From Bacteroidetes bacterium UBA4414 (GTDB lineage Bacteria > Bacteroidota > Bacteroidia > Chitinophagales > Chitinophagaceae): DNA of 24,282 nt. Shown one piece after another: positions 8,493-15,490 of the stretch; the stretch's first letter is position 1, and every line of letters begins with the position of its first letter. The notes beneath the pieces were generated by a model. The model did not search any database and was not told the origin of the DNA. It saw only the letters and a program-made list of their open reading frames with translations. Both the position numbers and the translations under genes were made by a program. The stretch spans positions 271-24,552 of the forward strand of contig DGQM01000022.1 of NCBI GenBank assembly GCA_002389765.1. The letters are read 5' to 3'.

Positions 8493-9361
8493 TATTGGTA
8501 GTCCTGATTTTCGTTAGTGCCTTTTGTTTGCTCTGCTTCTTCAGTAGTAACTCCGCTTTGAGGGGTTTTATTGCGCTCCAGCTCTTCAGGCGTAGGGTTC
8601 TGCTTGATGCGTATATCTACAAGGTCTCCCTGCTTGATGCGGTTTGGCGCACCCAGTTCGTTCAGTGCAGTTGGTGTCTGGCCATAGATTACTGCATTGG
8701 CAGAGTCTGTTATTTCACCTTCCCACATAGCGGTAATGGTAAGCCCGCTACCACTCAGCATGGCATTTGCTTCGTTATATGTAAGCCCTATTACATCCGG
8801 TACATTCATTTGTACACTGCTAAGGCCATCACCTATTACAAGGTCTATACGGCTACCCTGTGGCAACATAGTACCGGGGCGTATAGGTTGCCCTTTGTAT
8901 AGTTGCTCCAATATAGCACCCTTGGCTATATCCGGACGGTAAGTAGTATCGCCCAGTATCAGGTTGTTGCTCTTCAATATCATCTCTGCACTGCGGAAAG
9001 ACAGGTTTTGCAGATTAGGCATCGGGGTAAGCGGTGGTTCTGCTTTATTGACCGTAATGAAAATGGTACGGCCTGTTTTTACTACCGAATTCACATCGGG
9101 TATCTGAGACAGTACCGTATATGCTTTATGTGCAGGATCGTAGGCAGAATCTACATCTACCTCAAAGCCCAGCCTTTCCAGCTCGGCTACTGCCATACGC
9201 ACATCCCTGTTTACCACCAATGGTACTTTTGCCTCCGCACCATGACGGGTAATGAAGCTAAGGCTGGCAAAAAACAGAATATACAACAAGGCACATAACA
9301 GGAACACAACCAACAGATTGAACCTGAACGACCTTTTTGTCTCTTCCTTAATAAATCCCAT
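8492..9361 (-). CDS. Membrane-anchored PASTA-domain protein
   Basis: A 289-residue protein with a short cytoplasmic N-terminus, one membrane helix (about residues 15-37) and three periplasmic PASTA repeats (about 45-106, 113-177 and 186-254). A polar tail rich in Glu, Thr and Gln follows. PASTA domains are associated with binding of peptidoglycan fragments or with penicillin-binding proteins and kinases. This one has no kinase or transpeptidase domain, so it is a stand-alone PASTA protein as found in many Bacteroidota. It starts 19 bases after ddl, linking it to peptidoglycan synthesis by context, and overlaps the T9SS-sorted gene by one base. Confidence 0.92.
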   Translation of the reverse strand: MGFIKEETKRSFRFNLLVVFLLCALLYILFFASLSFITRHGAEAKVPLVVNRDVRMAVAELERLGFEVDVDSAYDPAHKAYTVLSQIPDVNSVVKTGRTIFITVNKAEPPLTPMPNLQNLSFRSAEMILKSNNLILGDTTYRPDIAKGAILEQLYKGQPIRPGTMLPQGSRIDLVIGDGLSSVQMNVPDVIGLTYNEANAMLSGSGLTITAMWEGEITDSANAVIYGQTPTALNELGAPNRIKQGDLVDIRIKQNPTPEELERNKTPQSGVTTEEAEQTKGTNENQDYQ

Positions 9362-9380
9362 AATCTGAATGTACGATTTT

Positions 9381-10379
9381 TTATGCTTTCGCCTTCTGCA
9401 GGCAGTCTTCTATGATAGATGAATAGAAATCTGACAGGCTCATATTGGCAGCCCTTACCTGTTGTGGCACAATGCTGTTTTCACTCTGTCCCGGCATGGT
9501 ATTTACCTCTAGGAAGAAGAGTTTATTAGTACCCTTTTGCAAAATGAAATCCATACGCACTATACCACGGCAGTTGAGGTGCCTGTAGATGTGTGCTGCT
9601 TTGTGCTCCAATTGCTCGCGGATGCTATCGTCTATTGGTGCAGGTGTTATCTCGCTGGTTACACCCGGTGTGTATTTGGCTTCGTAGTCAAAGAATTCAT
9701 TTTTGCTCACTATCTCTGTAGCAGGCAATGTCTTCAGGTAGCCATCTACTTTGTATACACCAATGGTTAGTTCCCTACCCTCTATAAACTCCTCTATCAG
9801 TACCTGATTATCTTCTTTAAATGCTTTCTCGATAGCAGGCAGCAACTCTTCAACAGATTTAACCTTACTAACACCTAGGCTTGAACCACTTTCGTTTGGC
9901 TTTACAAACATGGGCAACCTCAACTCTTCCAGTATATTACCTACAGAGTATGGTTCGCCCTTTATCAGGTGTACGGCATTGGCAATATTTACCACATTGA
10001 ATGCTTTTACCACTTTGTTGCAATAGCTTTTGTTGAAGGTAAGTGCCGATACAATGGCATTGCAGGTAGTGTATGGTATTTCCAGCATATCCAGATAGCC
10101 CTGTATGCGGCCATCCTCTCCCGGTGTACCGTGTATGGCTATAAACACACAATCAAAAGTTACTTTTTCACCATCTACCGTTAGTGAAAAATCATTCTTA
10201 TTTACTTCCTGCTTTTGTCCGTCTGCACCTTCGTACCACCAACCATCGCGGGTAACGATGATTTTGTACGTGTTGTACTTGCTGCTATCCAGATTTTGCT
10301 CAATTGTTTTGGCTGTTTGTATAGAGATTACATATTCGCCGGAATAACCACCGGCCAACAGTGCTATATTTTTCTTCAT
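9381..10379 (-). CDS. ddl: D-alanine--D-alanine ligase
   Basis: This 332-residue ATP-grasp enzyme joins two D-alanines for the peptidoglycan stem peptide in the cytoplasm. The N-terminal GGYSGEY motif (residues 10-16) supplies Glu15 for the first D-Ala. HGTPGEDGRIQG (83-94), SGSSLGVSK (164-172) and EEFIEGRELT are typical of the family. The metal ligands are Asp277 (RMDF) with Glu291 and Asn293 (FLEVNTMPG). Length and motifs are complete. It is the first gene of a five-gene unit with the PASTA protein directly downstream. A TACCTTTG box lies 33 bases before the start. Confidence 0.95.
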   Translation of the reverse strand: MKKNIALLAGGYSGEYVISIQTAKTIEQNLDSSKYNTYKIIVTRDGWWYEGADGQKQEVNKNDFSLTVDGEKVTFDCVFIAIHGTPGEDGRIQGYLDMLEIPYTTCNAIVSALTFNKSYCNKVVKAFNVVNIANAVHLIKGEPYSVGNILEELRLPMFVKPNESGSSLGVSKVKSVEELLPAIEKAFKEDNQVLIEEFIEGRELTIGVYKVDGYLKTLPATEIVSKNEFFDYEAKYTPGVTSEITPAPIDDSIREQLEHKAAHIYRHLNCRGIVRMDFILQKGTNKLFFLEVNTMPGQSENSIVPQQVRAANMSLSDFYSSIIEDCLQKAKA

Positions 10380-10411
10380 GTAGTTGTGTGTGCTGCAAAA
10401 ATGATTGCTTC

Positions 10412-10419
10412 CAAAGGTA
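10412..10419 (-). promoter_or_regulatory. -7 box upstream of ddl
   Basis: TACCTTTG on the minus strand fits TAnnTTTG, 32 bases before the ddl ATG. The -33 region holds only TTTA-like sequence, so the match is partial. It is the only good box in the 103-base gap between ddl and the upstream hydrolase gene. Confidence 0.4.
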
Positions 10420-10482
10420 AAATAAATACCGTGGATGCTATAAAGAAACTGTGAAAAATGAGTGAAATATTACATCACCTCC

Positions 10483-11169
10483 CTAGCCTGCAAATCGTTG
10501 AATCATATAGGCAAGGTGCTGTGCATCTACCTGCTCTATCGGGTGTTGCGTATCGGGCAGCATAGCCATCTGCGCATTGGGTAGTGCCTTGTACACGGCA
10601 AGGGTTTCATCCAGTGTTATCATCTTATCCCTATCGCCCAGCATAATGAGCGTCGGGTTTTCTATCGCTTTGTAGTCTTCAAGTTTCAGCGGGTTGTCAT
10701 TACCCATAGCTATCAGCATGTCTTTGGTGTGGTTCAATACTTCTTTCCAGTCATTCGGAGCATGGCGTTTTGCCAATGCAGCTGCAAATGCAGGTACTTT
10801 AGCTTCAATCTTATCGGCATCCAACATACCACATTCCTTCTGCGCAGTAGGCTCATCCCAATGAAACTTGGTAGCCAGTGTTACTATCCTGCCTACCCTA
10901 TCAGGCTGTTGCTTTGCCAGATACATAGCCACATATCCGCCCATGCTATAACCAAACACATCACACTTCTCTATATTATTATCATTCAAATAGTTAAGTA
11001 CATCTACCGAAAATCTTGCTATAGAAAAATCACCCTCAGGAAATGCATTGCCACCATGCCCGGAGAAGGATAGTGTATGTACGTTATAATGTACAGAGAG
11101 TAGTTCTTTCAGTGGTAGTAACTGGTCTTGGGCACCTATGGCACCATGCAGCAGCAAGAGTGTTTTCAT
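10483..11169 (-). CDS. Alpha/beta-fold hydrolase (short, MenH-like size)
   Basis: A 228-residue compact alpha/beta hydrolase. LLLLHGAIG (residues 4-12) forms the oxyanion-hole strand and turn, GYSMGG gives the nucleophile Ser75, and GDRD (178-181) and His209 (TQHP) complete the likely triad. It is unrelated in detail to the hydrolase at 41-853. The small cap and short length resemble the MenH/BioH-like group, but it is not near menaquinone or biotin genes. A TATTTTTG box ends only 5 bases before the ATG, so the transcript may be leaderless. The gap to ddl (103 bases) suggests a separate transcript. Confidence 0.9.
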   Translation of the reverse strand: MKTLLLLHGAIGAQDQLLPLKELLSVHYNVHTLSFSGHGGNAFPEGDFSIARFSVDVLNYLNDNNIEKCDVFGYSMGGYVAMYLAKQQPDRVGRIVTLATKFHWDEPTAQKECGMLDADKIEAKVPAFAAALAKRHAPNDWKEVLNHTKDMLIAMGNDNPLKLEDYKAIENPTLIMLGDRDKMITLDETLAVYKALPNAQMAMLPDTQHPIEQVDAQHLAYMIQRFAG

Positions 11170-11199
11170 AGCTTCAAAAATACAAGGTTTCGTGAAATG

Positions 11200-11222
11200 A
11201 AAAACGAGCCAATAAAGGCTCG
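11200..11222 (-). terminator. Terminator of the small lipoprotein gene
   Basis: A 6-bp stem CGAGCC (11205-11210) against GGCTCG (11217-11222) with a 6-base loop. On the minus strand TTTTT follows immediately. It lies between the lipoprotein stop and the next hydrolase gene. Confidence 0.75.
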
Positions 11223-11253
11223 CTCTCCATCTCTTTAGTTATCTGTATAAATA

Positions 11254-11826
11254 TTAATTGCTTGTCTTTACAGGGCTTGCTTTTACTTTGAAGGTACCGT
11301 AAAGCTGTAGTTTGGTATTAGAATCGGGCCAGTTGTTGTAGTGGCCTTTTACGGTGTAGTAGATAGAATCTTCTTTAAAATAGTCTTTGATGTCCTGATT
11401 CACCACATCGGCAGGAATATCTTTTACTCCTTTAGGCACACCGTATTTGTAAGCTGCCAGTATCTCAGGTTTTGTTTTAGTAGATATATATATCCACAGG
11501 CTGTCAACGTAATCAAACTTTGAAGTATCGGGCTGTATCAGCTTGATACCTATCTTATTAACGTTTACACTCAATATCAAATCGGCAGTTGTATTATTAT
11601 TCTTTACAAAGTCCTGAATATAGGTAGGTGCGCCAAACTTAGGGAATGGTATCTGCAAACCACCCGGAGGAAAAGTACCCAAATGCGGTACATTAGGTAT
11701 TTCTATCTCTTCACTATATTCCACATTTTTATCAATAGTAGTAGCATTTTGCGCTATCTCTTCCAGCTTTTTGCAAGATGAAAAAGTAATGATACCGAGG
11801 GCAAGTAATATTATGGGTTTCTTCAT
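11254..11826 (-). CDS. Small lipoprotein of unknown function
   Basis: A 190-residue protein with a clear lipobox (TFSSC, Cys18) after a hydrophobic signal, so it is predicted to be acylated and membrane-attached. The mature part has a low-complexity Pro/Gly/Phe stretch (about residues 45-68) followed by beta-rich sequence (SVNVNKIGIKLIQ, LQLYGTFKVKA) that could form one sandwich domain. I recognise no family. It is a single gene with its own terminator, divergent from mtaB across a 100-base gap. Confidence 0.85.
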   Translation of the reverse strand: MKKPIILLALGIITFSSCKKLEEIAQNATTIDKNVEYSEEIEIPNVPHLGTFPPGGLQIPFPKFGAPTYIQDFVKNNNTTADLILSVNVNKIGIKLIQPDTSKFDYVDSLWIYISTKTKPEILAAYKYGVPKGVKDIPADVVNQDIKDYFKEDSIYYTVKGHYNNWPDSNTKLQLYGTFKVKASPVKTSN

Positions 11827-11905
11827 ACAATATTATAGTTAGTGTGTATTTGAATCGAATTTACATAAAAACTATACAACAGCAAAGTATATGCCATAGT
11901 CTTTG

Positions 11906-11913
11906 TAACTTTG
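11906..11913 (+). promoter_or_regulatory. -7 box upstream of mtaB
   Basis: TAACTTTG fits TAnnTTTG in full and ends 13 bases before the mtaB ATG, implying a very short leader. No clear TTTG is seen at the expected -33 position. The divergent lipoprotein promoter must lie in the same 100-base gap. Confidence 0.4.
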
Positions 11914-11926
11914 CGCACTCTTTTTT

Positions 11927-13201
11927 ATGCAGGCAAAATCGGTAGCATTTCATACACTTGGTTGTAAGCTTAATTACTCTGAAACGAGTACACTGAGCCG
12001 TTTGTTAGAAAACGACGGTTTTGTGAAGCGCGAATTTGATGAAGAGGCAGATGTATATGTCATTAATACCTGCTCTGTAACCGAGAATGCCGATAAGGAA
12101 TGTCGCCAACTGGTGCGCCGAATACAAAAGCGTGCGCCACAGGCTATGGTGGTAATAACGGGTTGCTATGCACAGTTGAAGCCTAAGGAGATAGCCGAGA
12201 TAGAGGGTGTAGACCTGGTACTGGGTGCTTCTGAAAAATTCAACCTCACCAAACACTTACAAGACCTTACCAAAGGCGATAGTGCCAAGATATGCAGTTG
12301 CGATATAGAAGAAGTAAATGGCTTTAACAGCTCCTACTCCATCAACGACCGTACACGTACCTTCCTGAAAGTACAAGACGGCTGCGATTACAACTGCAGC
12401 TTCTGCACCATACCACTGGCTCGTGGACATAGCCGTAGCGATAACATCACCGGTGTGCTGAACAATGTGGCCGAACTGGCTAAGAGTGGTACTAAAGAGA
12501 TAGTACTAACGGGCATTAACCTGGGCGACTTTGGCAAGGGTAATGAAGGTGGCAAACGTACCGAGAGCAATTTCTTTGAGCTAATACAGGAGCTGGAGCA
12601 ATTTGACGGCATAGACCGCTATCGTATATCATCTATAGAACCCAACCTGCTGACCAACGAGATAATAGAGTTTGTGGCGAAGAGCAAGAAGTTCATGCCG
12701 CATTTTCATATACCACTGCAAAGCGGTAGTAATAAGATACTGGGAGCCATGCGCCGCCGCTATAAGCGAGAGCTGTATGCCGACCGTGTAGCCTATATAA
12801 AACAACTGATGCCGCATTGCTGCATTGGTGTAGATGTGATTGTGGGCTTCCCTACAGAGAGCGATGAGGACTTTAAAGACACCTTCAACTTTCTGCACGA
12901 TATAGATATATCTTACCTGCACGTATTTACCTACAGCGAGCGTGCCAATACACTGGCTATAGACATGAAGCCCGTAGTGCCTATGAACATCCGCCACGAG
13001 CGCAATAAAACCCTGCGCAACCTCAGCTACCAAAAGCTGCAATACTTCACCGCACAGCATGTGGGGCAAACACGCCCTGTACTGTTTGAAGGGGCAGACA
13101 AAAACGGCATGATGGAAGGCTATACCGATAACTACATAAAAGTACAAACCCACCACCGCCCCGAATGGGCAAACCAAGTGGTTGATTGGTTGATTAGTTG
13201 A
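11927..13201 (+). CDS. mtaB: tRNA (t6A37) C2-methylthiotransferase MtaB
   Basis: A 424-residue radical-SAM methylthiotransferase that adds a methylthio group to t6A at position 37 of ANN-decoding tRNAs. The N-terminal UPF0004 domain carries the auxiliary cluster cysteines Cys13, Cys49 and Cys80 (LGCKLN, NTCSVT, TGCYAQ). The radical-SAM motif CDYNCSFC gives Cys153, Cys157 and Cys160. A C-terminal TRAM-like region follows from about residue 365. The LGCKLNYSET start and the overall length point to MtaB rather than MiaB or RimO. The last codons and the stop lie in a short tandem octamer repeat (13181-13204). Confidence 0.94.
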   Translation: MQAKSVAFHTLGCKLNYSETSTLSRLLENDGFVKREFDEEADVYVINTCSVTENADKECRQLVRRIQKRAPQAMVVITGCYAQLKPKEIAEIEGVDLVLGASEKFNLTKHLQDLTKGDSAKICSCDIEEVNGFNSSYSINDRTRTFLKVQDGCDYNCSFCTIPLARGHSRSDNITGVLNNVAELAKSGTKEIVLTGINLGDFGKGNEGGKRTESNFFELIQELEQFDGIDRYRISSIEPNLLTNEIIEFVAKSKKFMPHFHIPLQSGSNKILGAMRRRYKRELYADRVAYIKQLMPHCCIGVDVIVGFPTESDEDFKDTFNFLHDIDISYLHVFTYSERANTLAIDMKPVVPMNIRHERNKTLRNLSYQKLQYFTAQHVGQTRPVLFEGADKNGMMEGYTDNYIKVQTHHRPEWANQVVDWLIS

Positions 13202-13204
13202 TTA
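13181..13204 (+). repeat. Octamer tandem repeat over the mtaB stop codon
   Basis: Three consecutive units GTTGATTG, GTTGATTA, GTTGATTA, followed by a diverged GTTTATCA. The TGA stop of mtaB lies inside the third unit, so adding or losing one 8-base unit would shift the last residues of the protein. Confidence 0.7.
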
Positions 13205-13248
13205 GTTTATCAGGACTATATATTATTTTTTGCTACGTAATAATCTGA

Positions 13249-13440
13249 TTTGTCCACGCTGTCCAAGTACTTAATAGTATGGACAAGTGGACAACTTGGA
13301 CAAGATTGTGTTTGTCCGAGCTGTCCACACTTGCGTATCTCGGACACGCGGACAAGATGGACAAGAATGTGTTTGTCCATTTTGTCCAAATAATGAGTAA
13401 CTGAAAAACGTGGACAACTTGGACAAGATGGACAAGAATG
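13249..13440. repeat. Repeat cluster A: three palindrome-containing units of about 61-69 bp
   Basis: Units at 13249-13310, 13311-13371 and 13372-13440. Each opens with TTTGTCC followed by a second GTCC block, has a variable centre of about 15-25 bases, and closes with two or three GGACAA blocks and GA(A/T)TGTG or a near match. The left and right blocks are complementary, so each unit can fold into a hairpin on either strand. The units are more diverged from each other than those of cluster B. They fill most of the 408-base gap between mtaB and the convergent TIR gene. The rest of the gap (13202-13248 and 13550-13609) is AT-rich with nothing recognisable. Confidence 0.85.
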
Positions 13441-13483
13441 TAGATACTCATCCTACAACACAACTCACATACAAACCCACCGA

Positions 13484-13549
13484 GTCATTGCTAGGCACGA
13501 AGCAACTTCTCTCATGGAGCGTAGCGTAATAATCTCACGAAATGAGAAG
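13484..13549 (+). repeat. GTCATTG-type dispersed repeat, left copy (degenerate)
   Basis: It begins GTCATTGCTAGGCACGAAGC and continues to a small inverted repeat (CTTCTC at 13506 against GAGAAG at 13544). The first 25 bases match the reverse complement of 14561-14591 apart from a few changes, so the two copies face inward around the TIR gene. Sequences of this type occur as dispersed palindromic repeats in many genomes, by general knowledge. Confidence 0.65.
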
Positions 13550-13609
13550 ATCATTAGGTGAAACATTCTAAGGGCTTTAATAAATATATTGCAGACACGT
13601 TAAGATGAG

Positions 13610-14449
13610 TTATATAAAAAAATTAGGGATTTCTGATGATAAAAAGCTATTCCTTTTAGGATTACTGTCGATACTGTTAATCGCTTGTATAATTGCTTCT
13701 TCGTTAAGCAATCCATATTTTTTAATGACATCATTTTTAATATTCGCAGAGGCAAGACCATTTCGCCTTAAGTCCCGTATAAATAAGAAAATTTCAGCAT
13801 TCAGATCTTTGAGTGTCATAGTTTTAGTTTTACTATCATTTATGTTGCTAGGGTTAACACTCAAATCTTCAACATACCTAATTCTTTTTTCCATACTACG
13901 AACCGCAGAAAGAACCTCAATCAAAATATCATTTTCATCCCTTTTTTCTTCTGGCTTAGCTTCAACTGTCTCTTTTAATATTTCTTTAAACGATTTATCA
14001 AATTGTAACCAATAAGTATCAAATACTTTTTCCAAGATTTGTGGTTTCAATGCTGAATCACCTAAACTACTGTTTATGGTTCTAACTAATGCCCATAAAC
14101 CATCTCTATCTGGCAATGTATGATTAAACTGCGCTAAAGGATCTTTTAAGTCTGTCGGTTTTAGATCTATTAAAAATGTACATACTCTATTAGAAGACAA
14201 CCCTTTTGCTAGTGCGCCAGATTCAAAAAGTATCCAAGGTTTATCCTTGTTCTCTTTGGTAAGACACACAATACCTACAGTAGTGTTTGCCAATTGATCA
14301 CTAATCTCAGAGAACCAAAGAGAGCCTCTATCAATATCTTTACTTGATACCCAAGGATCAAGTGATTGAATAACACACTCAAGCCATTCATCTAAAAGTA
14401 CAGCTACTCTTTTACTCCTATCCCCTGACCAGCTTATAAAAACTTTCAT
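13610..14449 (-). CDS. Orphan TIR-domain protein (candidate defence NADase)
   Basis: A 279-residue protein. Residues 1-130 form a TIR domain of the bacterial TIR_2 type: VFISWSGDRSK (strand A and following loop), the central VGIVCLTKEN strand, and PWILFESGALAKG, in which Glu76 is the expected catalytic glutamate of NAD-consuming TIR enzymes. Residues 150-195 look like a charged helix or coiled coil. Residues 210-279 are predicted helical and match no family I know; they could be a sensor or oligomerisation module. No partner gene (ThsA-, Argonaute-, SAVED- or STING-like) is adjacent. The gene is visibly more AT-rich than its neighbours and is bracketed by inverted repeats, suggesting acquisition. 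Cytoplasmic. The TIR call is firm; the defence role is inference. Confidence 0.88.
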   Translation of the reverse strand: MKVFISWSGDRSKRVAVLLDEWLECVIQSLDPWVSSKDIDRGSLWFSEISDQLANTTVGIVCLTKENKDKPWILFESGALAKGLSSNRVCTFLIDLKPTDLKDPLAQFNHTLPDRDGLWALVRTINSSLGDSALKPQILEKVFDTYWLQFDKSFKEILKETVEAKPEEKRDENDILIEVLSAVRSMEKRIRYVEDLSVNPSNINDSKTKTMTLKDLNAEIFLFIRDLRRNGLASANIKNDVIKKYGLLNEEAIIQAINSIDSNPKRNSFLSSEIPNFFI

Positions 14450-14465
14450 CTATTTACATTTATTA

Positions 14466-14473
14466 CAAATTTA
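14466..14473 (-). promoter_or_regulatory. -7 box upstream of the TIR gene
   Basis: TAAATTTG on the minus strand fits TAnnTTTG and lies 16 bases before the TIR ATG. No convincing -33 element is seen. The box is inside the repeat-bracketed segment, so the gene would carry its own promoter. Confidence 0.35.
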
Positions 14474-14560
14474 TGATACTGTATTTACTAATACTATGTG
14501 GAAAACACTGTTTTTTTGTCCTATAGCCTCAACTACTGCATATAGAAAGAAGCCCCATAT

Positions 14561-14591
14561 TCCGTGAGATTGCTTCGTTCCTCGCAATGAC
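14561..14591 (-). repeat. GTCATTG-type dispersed repeat, right copy
   Basis: On the minus strand it reads GTCATTGCGAGGAACGAAGC and continues to AATCTCACGGA. It is the closest match in the window to the left copy at 13484 and has the opposite orientation. The two bracket about 1.1 kb containing only the TIR gene. Confidence 0.7.
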
Positions 14592-14612
14592 ACGTGTATG
14601 GTATGTTTTCTT

Positions 14613-14670
14613 TTTGTCCATTTTGTCCACCAAATAGAATACATGGACACTTGGACAAGCGTGGACAAAA
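14613..14670. repeat. Repeat cluster B, first unit (isolated)
   Basis: TTTGTCCATTTTGTCCACC, then AAATAGAATACA, then TGGACACTTGGACAAG and GTGGACAAAACCCACCAC. It is almost identical to the first part of units B2-B4 but is separated from them by a 76-base spacer with another GTCATTG-type element. The flank AAACCCACC recurs after unit B4 and at 13473-13481, and may mark the edge of the repeat block. Confidence 0.8.
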
Positions 14671-14680
14671 CCCACCACGA

Positions 14681-14733
14681 GACCAAATTACTTCTTACCT
14701 CGCCCCGAAGTATCGGGATGCTAACACAATGAC
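14681..14733 (-). repeat. Third, strongly diverged GTCATTG-type element
   Basis: On the minus strand it begins GTCATTGTGTTAGC, later has GCGAGGTAAGAAGTAA, and ends in GGTCTCG. With the copy at 14561 it shares GTCATTG and the outer flank ACACGTGTCATTG. It lies between repeat units B1 and B2. Similarity in the middle is weak, so its membership in the family is tentative. Confidence 0.45.
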
Positions 14734-14746
14734 ACGTGTTATTTAC

Positions 14747-14930
14747 TTTGTCCATTTTGTCCACCAAATAGAATAACATGGACACTTGGACAAGCTTGGA
14801 CAAGATTGTGTTTGTCCATTTTGTCCACCAAATAGAATACATGGACACGTGGACAAGCTTGGACAAGATTGTGTTTGTCCATTTTGTCCACCAAATTAGA
14901 ATACATGGACACGTGGACAAGCTTGGACAA
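14747..14930. repeat. Repeat cluster B: three direct tandem units of 57-64 bp
   Basis: Units at 14747-14810, 14811-14873 and 14874-14930, nearly identical: TTTGTCCATTTTGTCCACC, a core AAAT(T)AGAATA(A)CA, then TGGACAC(T/G)TGGACAAGC and TTGGACAAGATTGTG. The last unit ends in GGACAAAACCCACCAC, 2 bases before the stop codon of the membrane protein gene. Copies are cleaner than in cluster A, so this array may be the younger one. The 493-base gap 14450-14942 is otherwise the TIR upstream region and the GTCATTG-type elements. Confidence 0.88.
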
Positions 14931-14942
14931 AACCCACCACAT

Positions 14943-15302
14943 CTACTCCACTTCTGTTGGTTTGCGGAGGTTGCGGATGCCGAGGTAGAGTACAAATGCG
15001 AAGAAGATGCAGGCGATGAAGTAGCCGGTGAATATATCGAGCTTGTCCTGATAATTGCTCTGGTAGGCGGTGATGATGGTGTACACATCTGCCAGTACCA
15101 ACACGGCCGAAAAACCAAAGTATATGGGCATGCTGCGCCTTGTAGTCAGCAGTACTATCATGTATATCAGCATCCACAGGGCGGTAAAGCCTGTGAGCAG
15201 AAAAGCAGCAATGGCATCGCCCAGTGCCTTGCTACCCCATGGGTCGGCCAGTGCAAGGGTTGGCAATAATACGGCTGCCGCTAGCAATGATAGTTTGCGC
15301 AT
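14943..15302 (-). CDS. Small membrane protein of unknown function
   Basis: A 119-residue protein with a signal peptide (cleavage probably after ALA, near residue 19) and three further hydrophobic helices (about 29-53, 58-80 and 89-109), ending in a short charged tail (RNLRKPTEVE). No family is recognised. Its stop codon directly abuts repeat cluster B, so the repeats form its 3' untranslated region and may act as its terminator. Upstream, TATACACGT occurs twice (15331-15339 and 15357-15365), 26 bases apart, in the region where its promoter must lie. Confidence 0.8.
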   Translation of the reverse strand: MRKLSLLAAAVLLPTLALADPWGSKALGDAIAAFLLTGFTALWMLIYMIVLLTTRRSMPIYFGFSAVLVLADVYTIITAYQSNYQDKLDIFTGYFIACIFFAFVLYLGIRNLRKPTEVE

Positions 15303-15450
15303 GGGTGCTGAAAATGTGTTTGTATGTAAATATACACGTTAAGGTAGTACGATTAATATACACGTAATCTGTTGAAACCCTATTTCATTGATTATCAAAC
15401 ACAAGCTATACAGTTTGTAAACGGCTGGTTAACCATTAACACAGGCAGCG

Positions 15451-15479
15451 GTTAAGCGGTTCTAAACGGGGCGTTAAGC
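15451..15479 (+). promoter_or_regulatory. Paired GTTAAGC boxes upstream of the 30-codon gene
   Basis: GTTAAGCG at 15451-15458 and again at 15473-15480, with CTAAACGG between. The second box starts 18 bases before the -33 TTTG, exactly as at the paralogue promoter near 22.8 kb. They look like activator sites; the regulator is unknown. A GTAAACGG and GTTAACC pair at 15417-15434 has a counterpart upstream of the second paralogue. Confidence 0.5.
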
Positions 15480-15490
15480 GGGCCCCATTA

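Noticed and set aside
13233..13463. Minus-strand 76-residue frame in cluster A
   Set aside because: The same repeat-derived pattern, covering only repeat units, with no flanking gene features.
13610..14449. Thoeris, short-Argonaute or CBASS-type system around the TIR gene
   Set aside because: No ThsA, Argonaute, cyclase or SAVED/STING-like gene is next to it; neighbours are mtaB and a small membrane protein.
14681..14733. Integron attC-like site
   Set aside because: No conserved GTT core with matching R/L boxes and no integrase in the window. The sequence is better explained as a diverged GTCATTG-type repeat.
13249..14930. CRISPR array
   Set aside because: Units are about 57-69 bases and contiguous. 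There are no unique spacers of constant length between short identical repeats, and no cas genes.
14471..15118. A 215-residue minus-strand frame and several shorter ones with repeated peptide motifs across cluster B
   Set aside because: The periodic peptides are just the translation of the DNA repeats, and the frame runs antisense or out of frame into the membrane protein gene. No start context or signal supports it.
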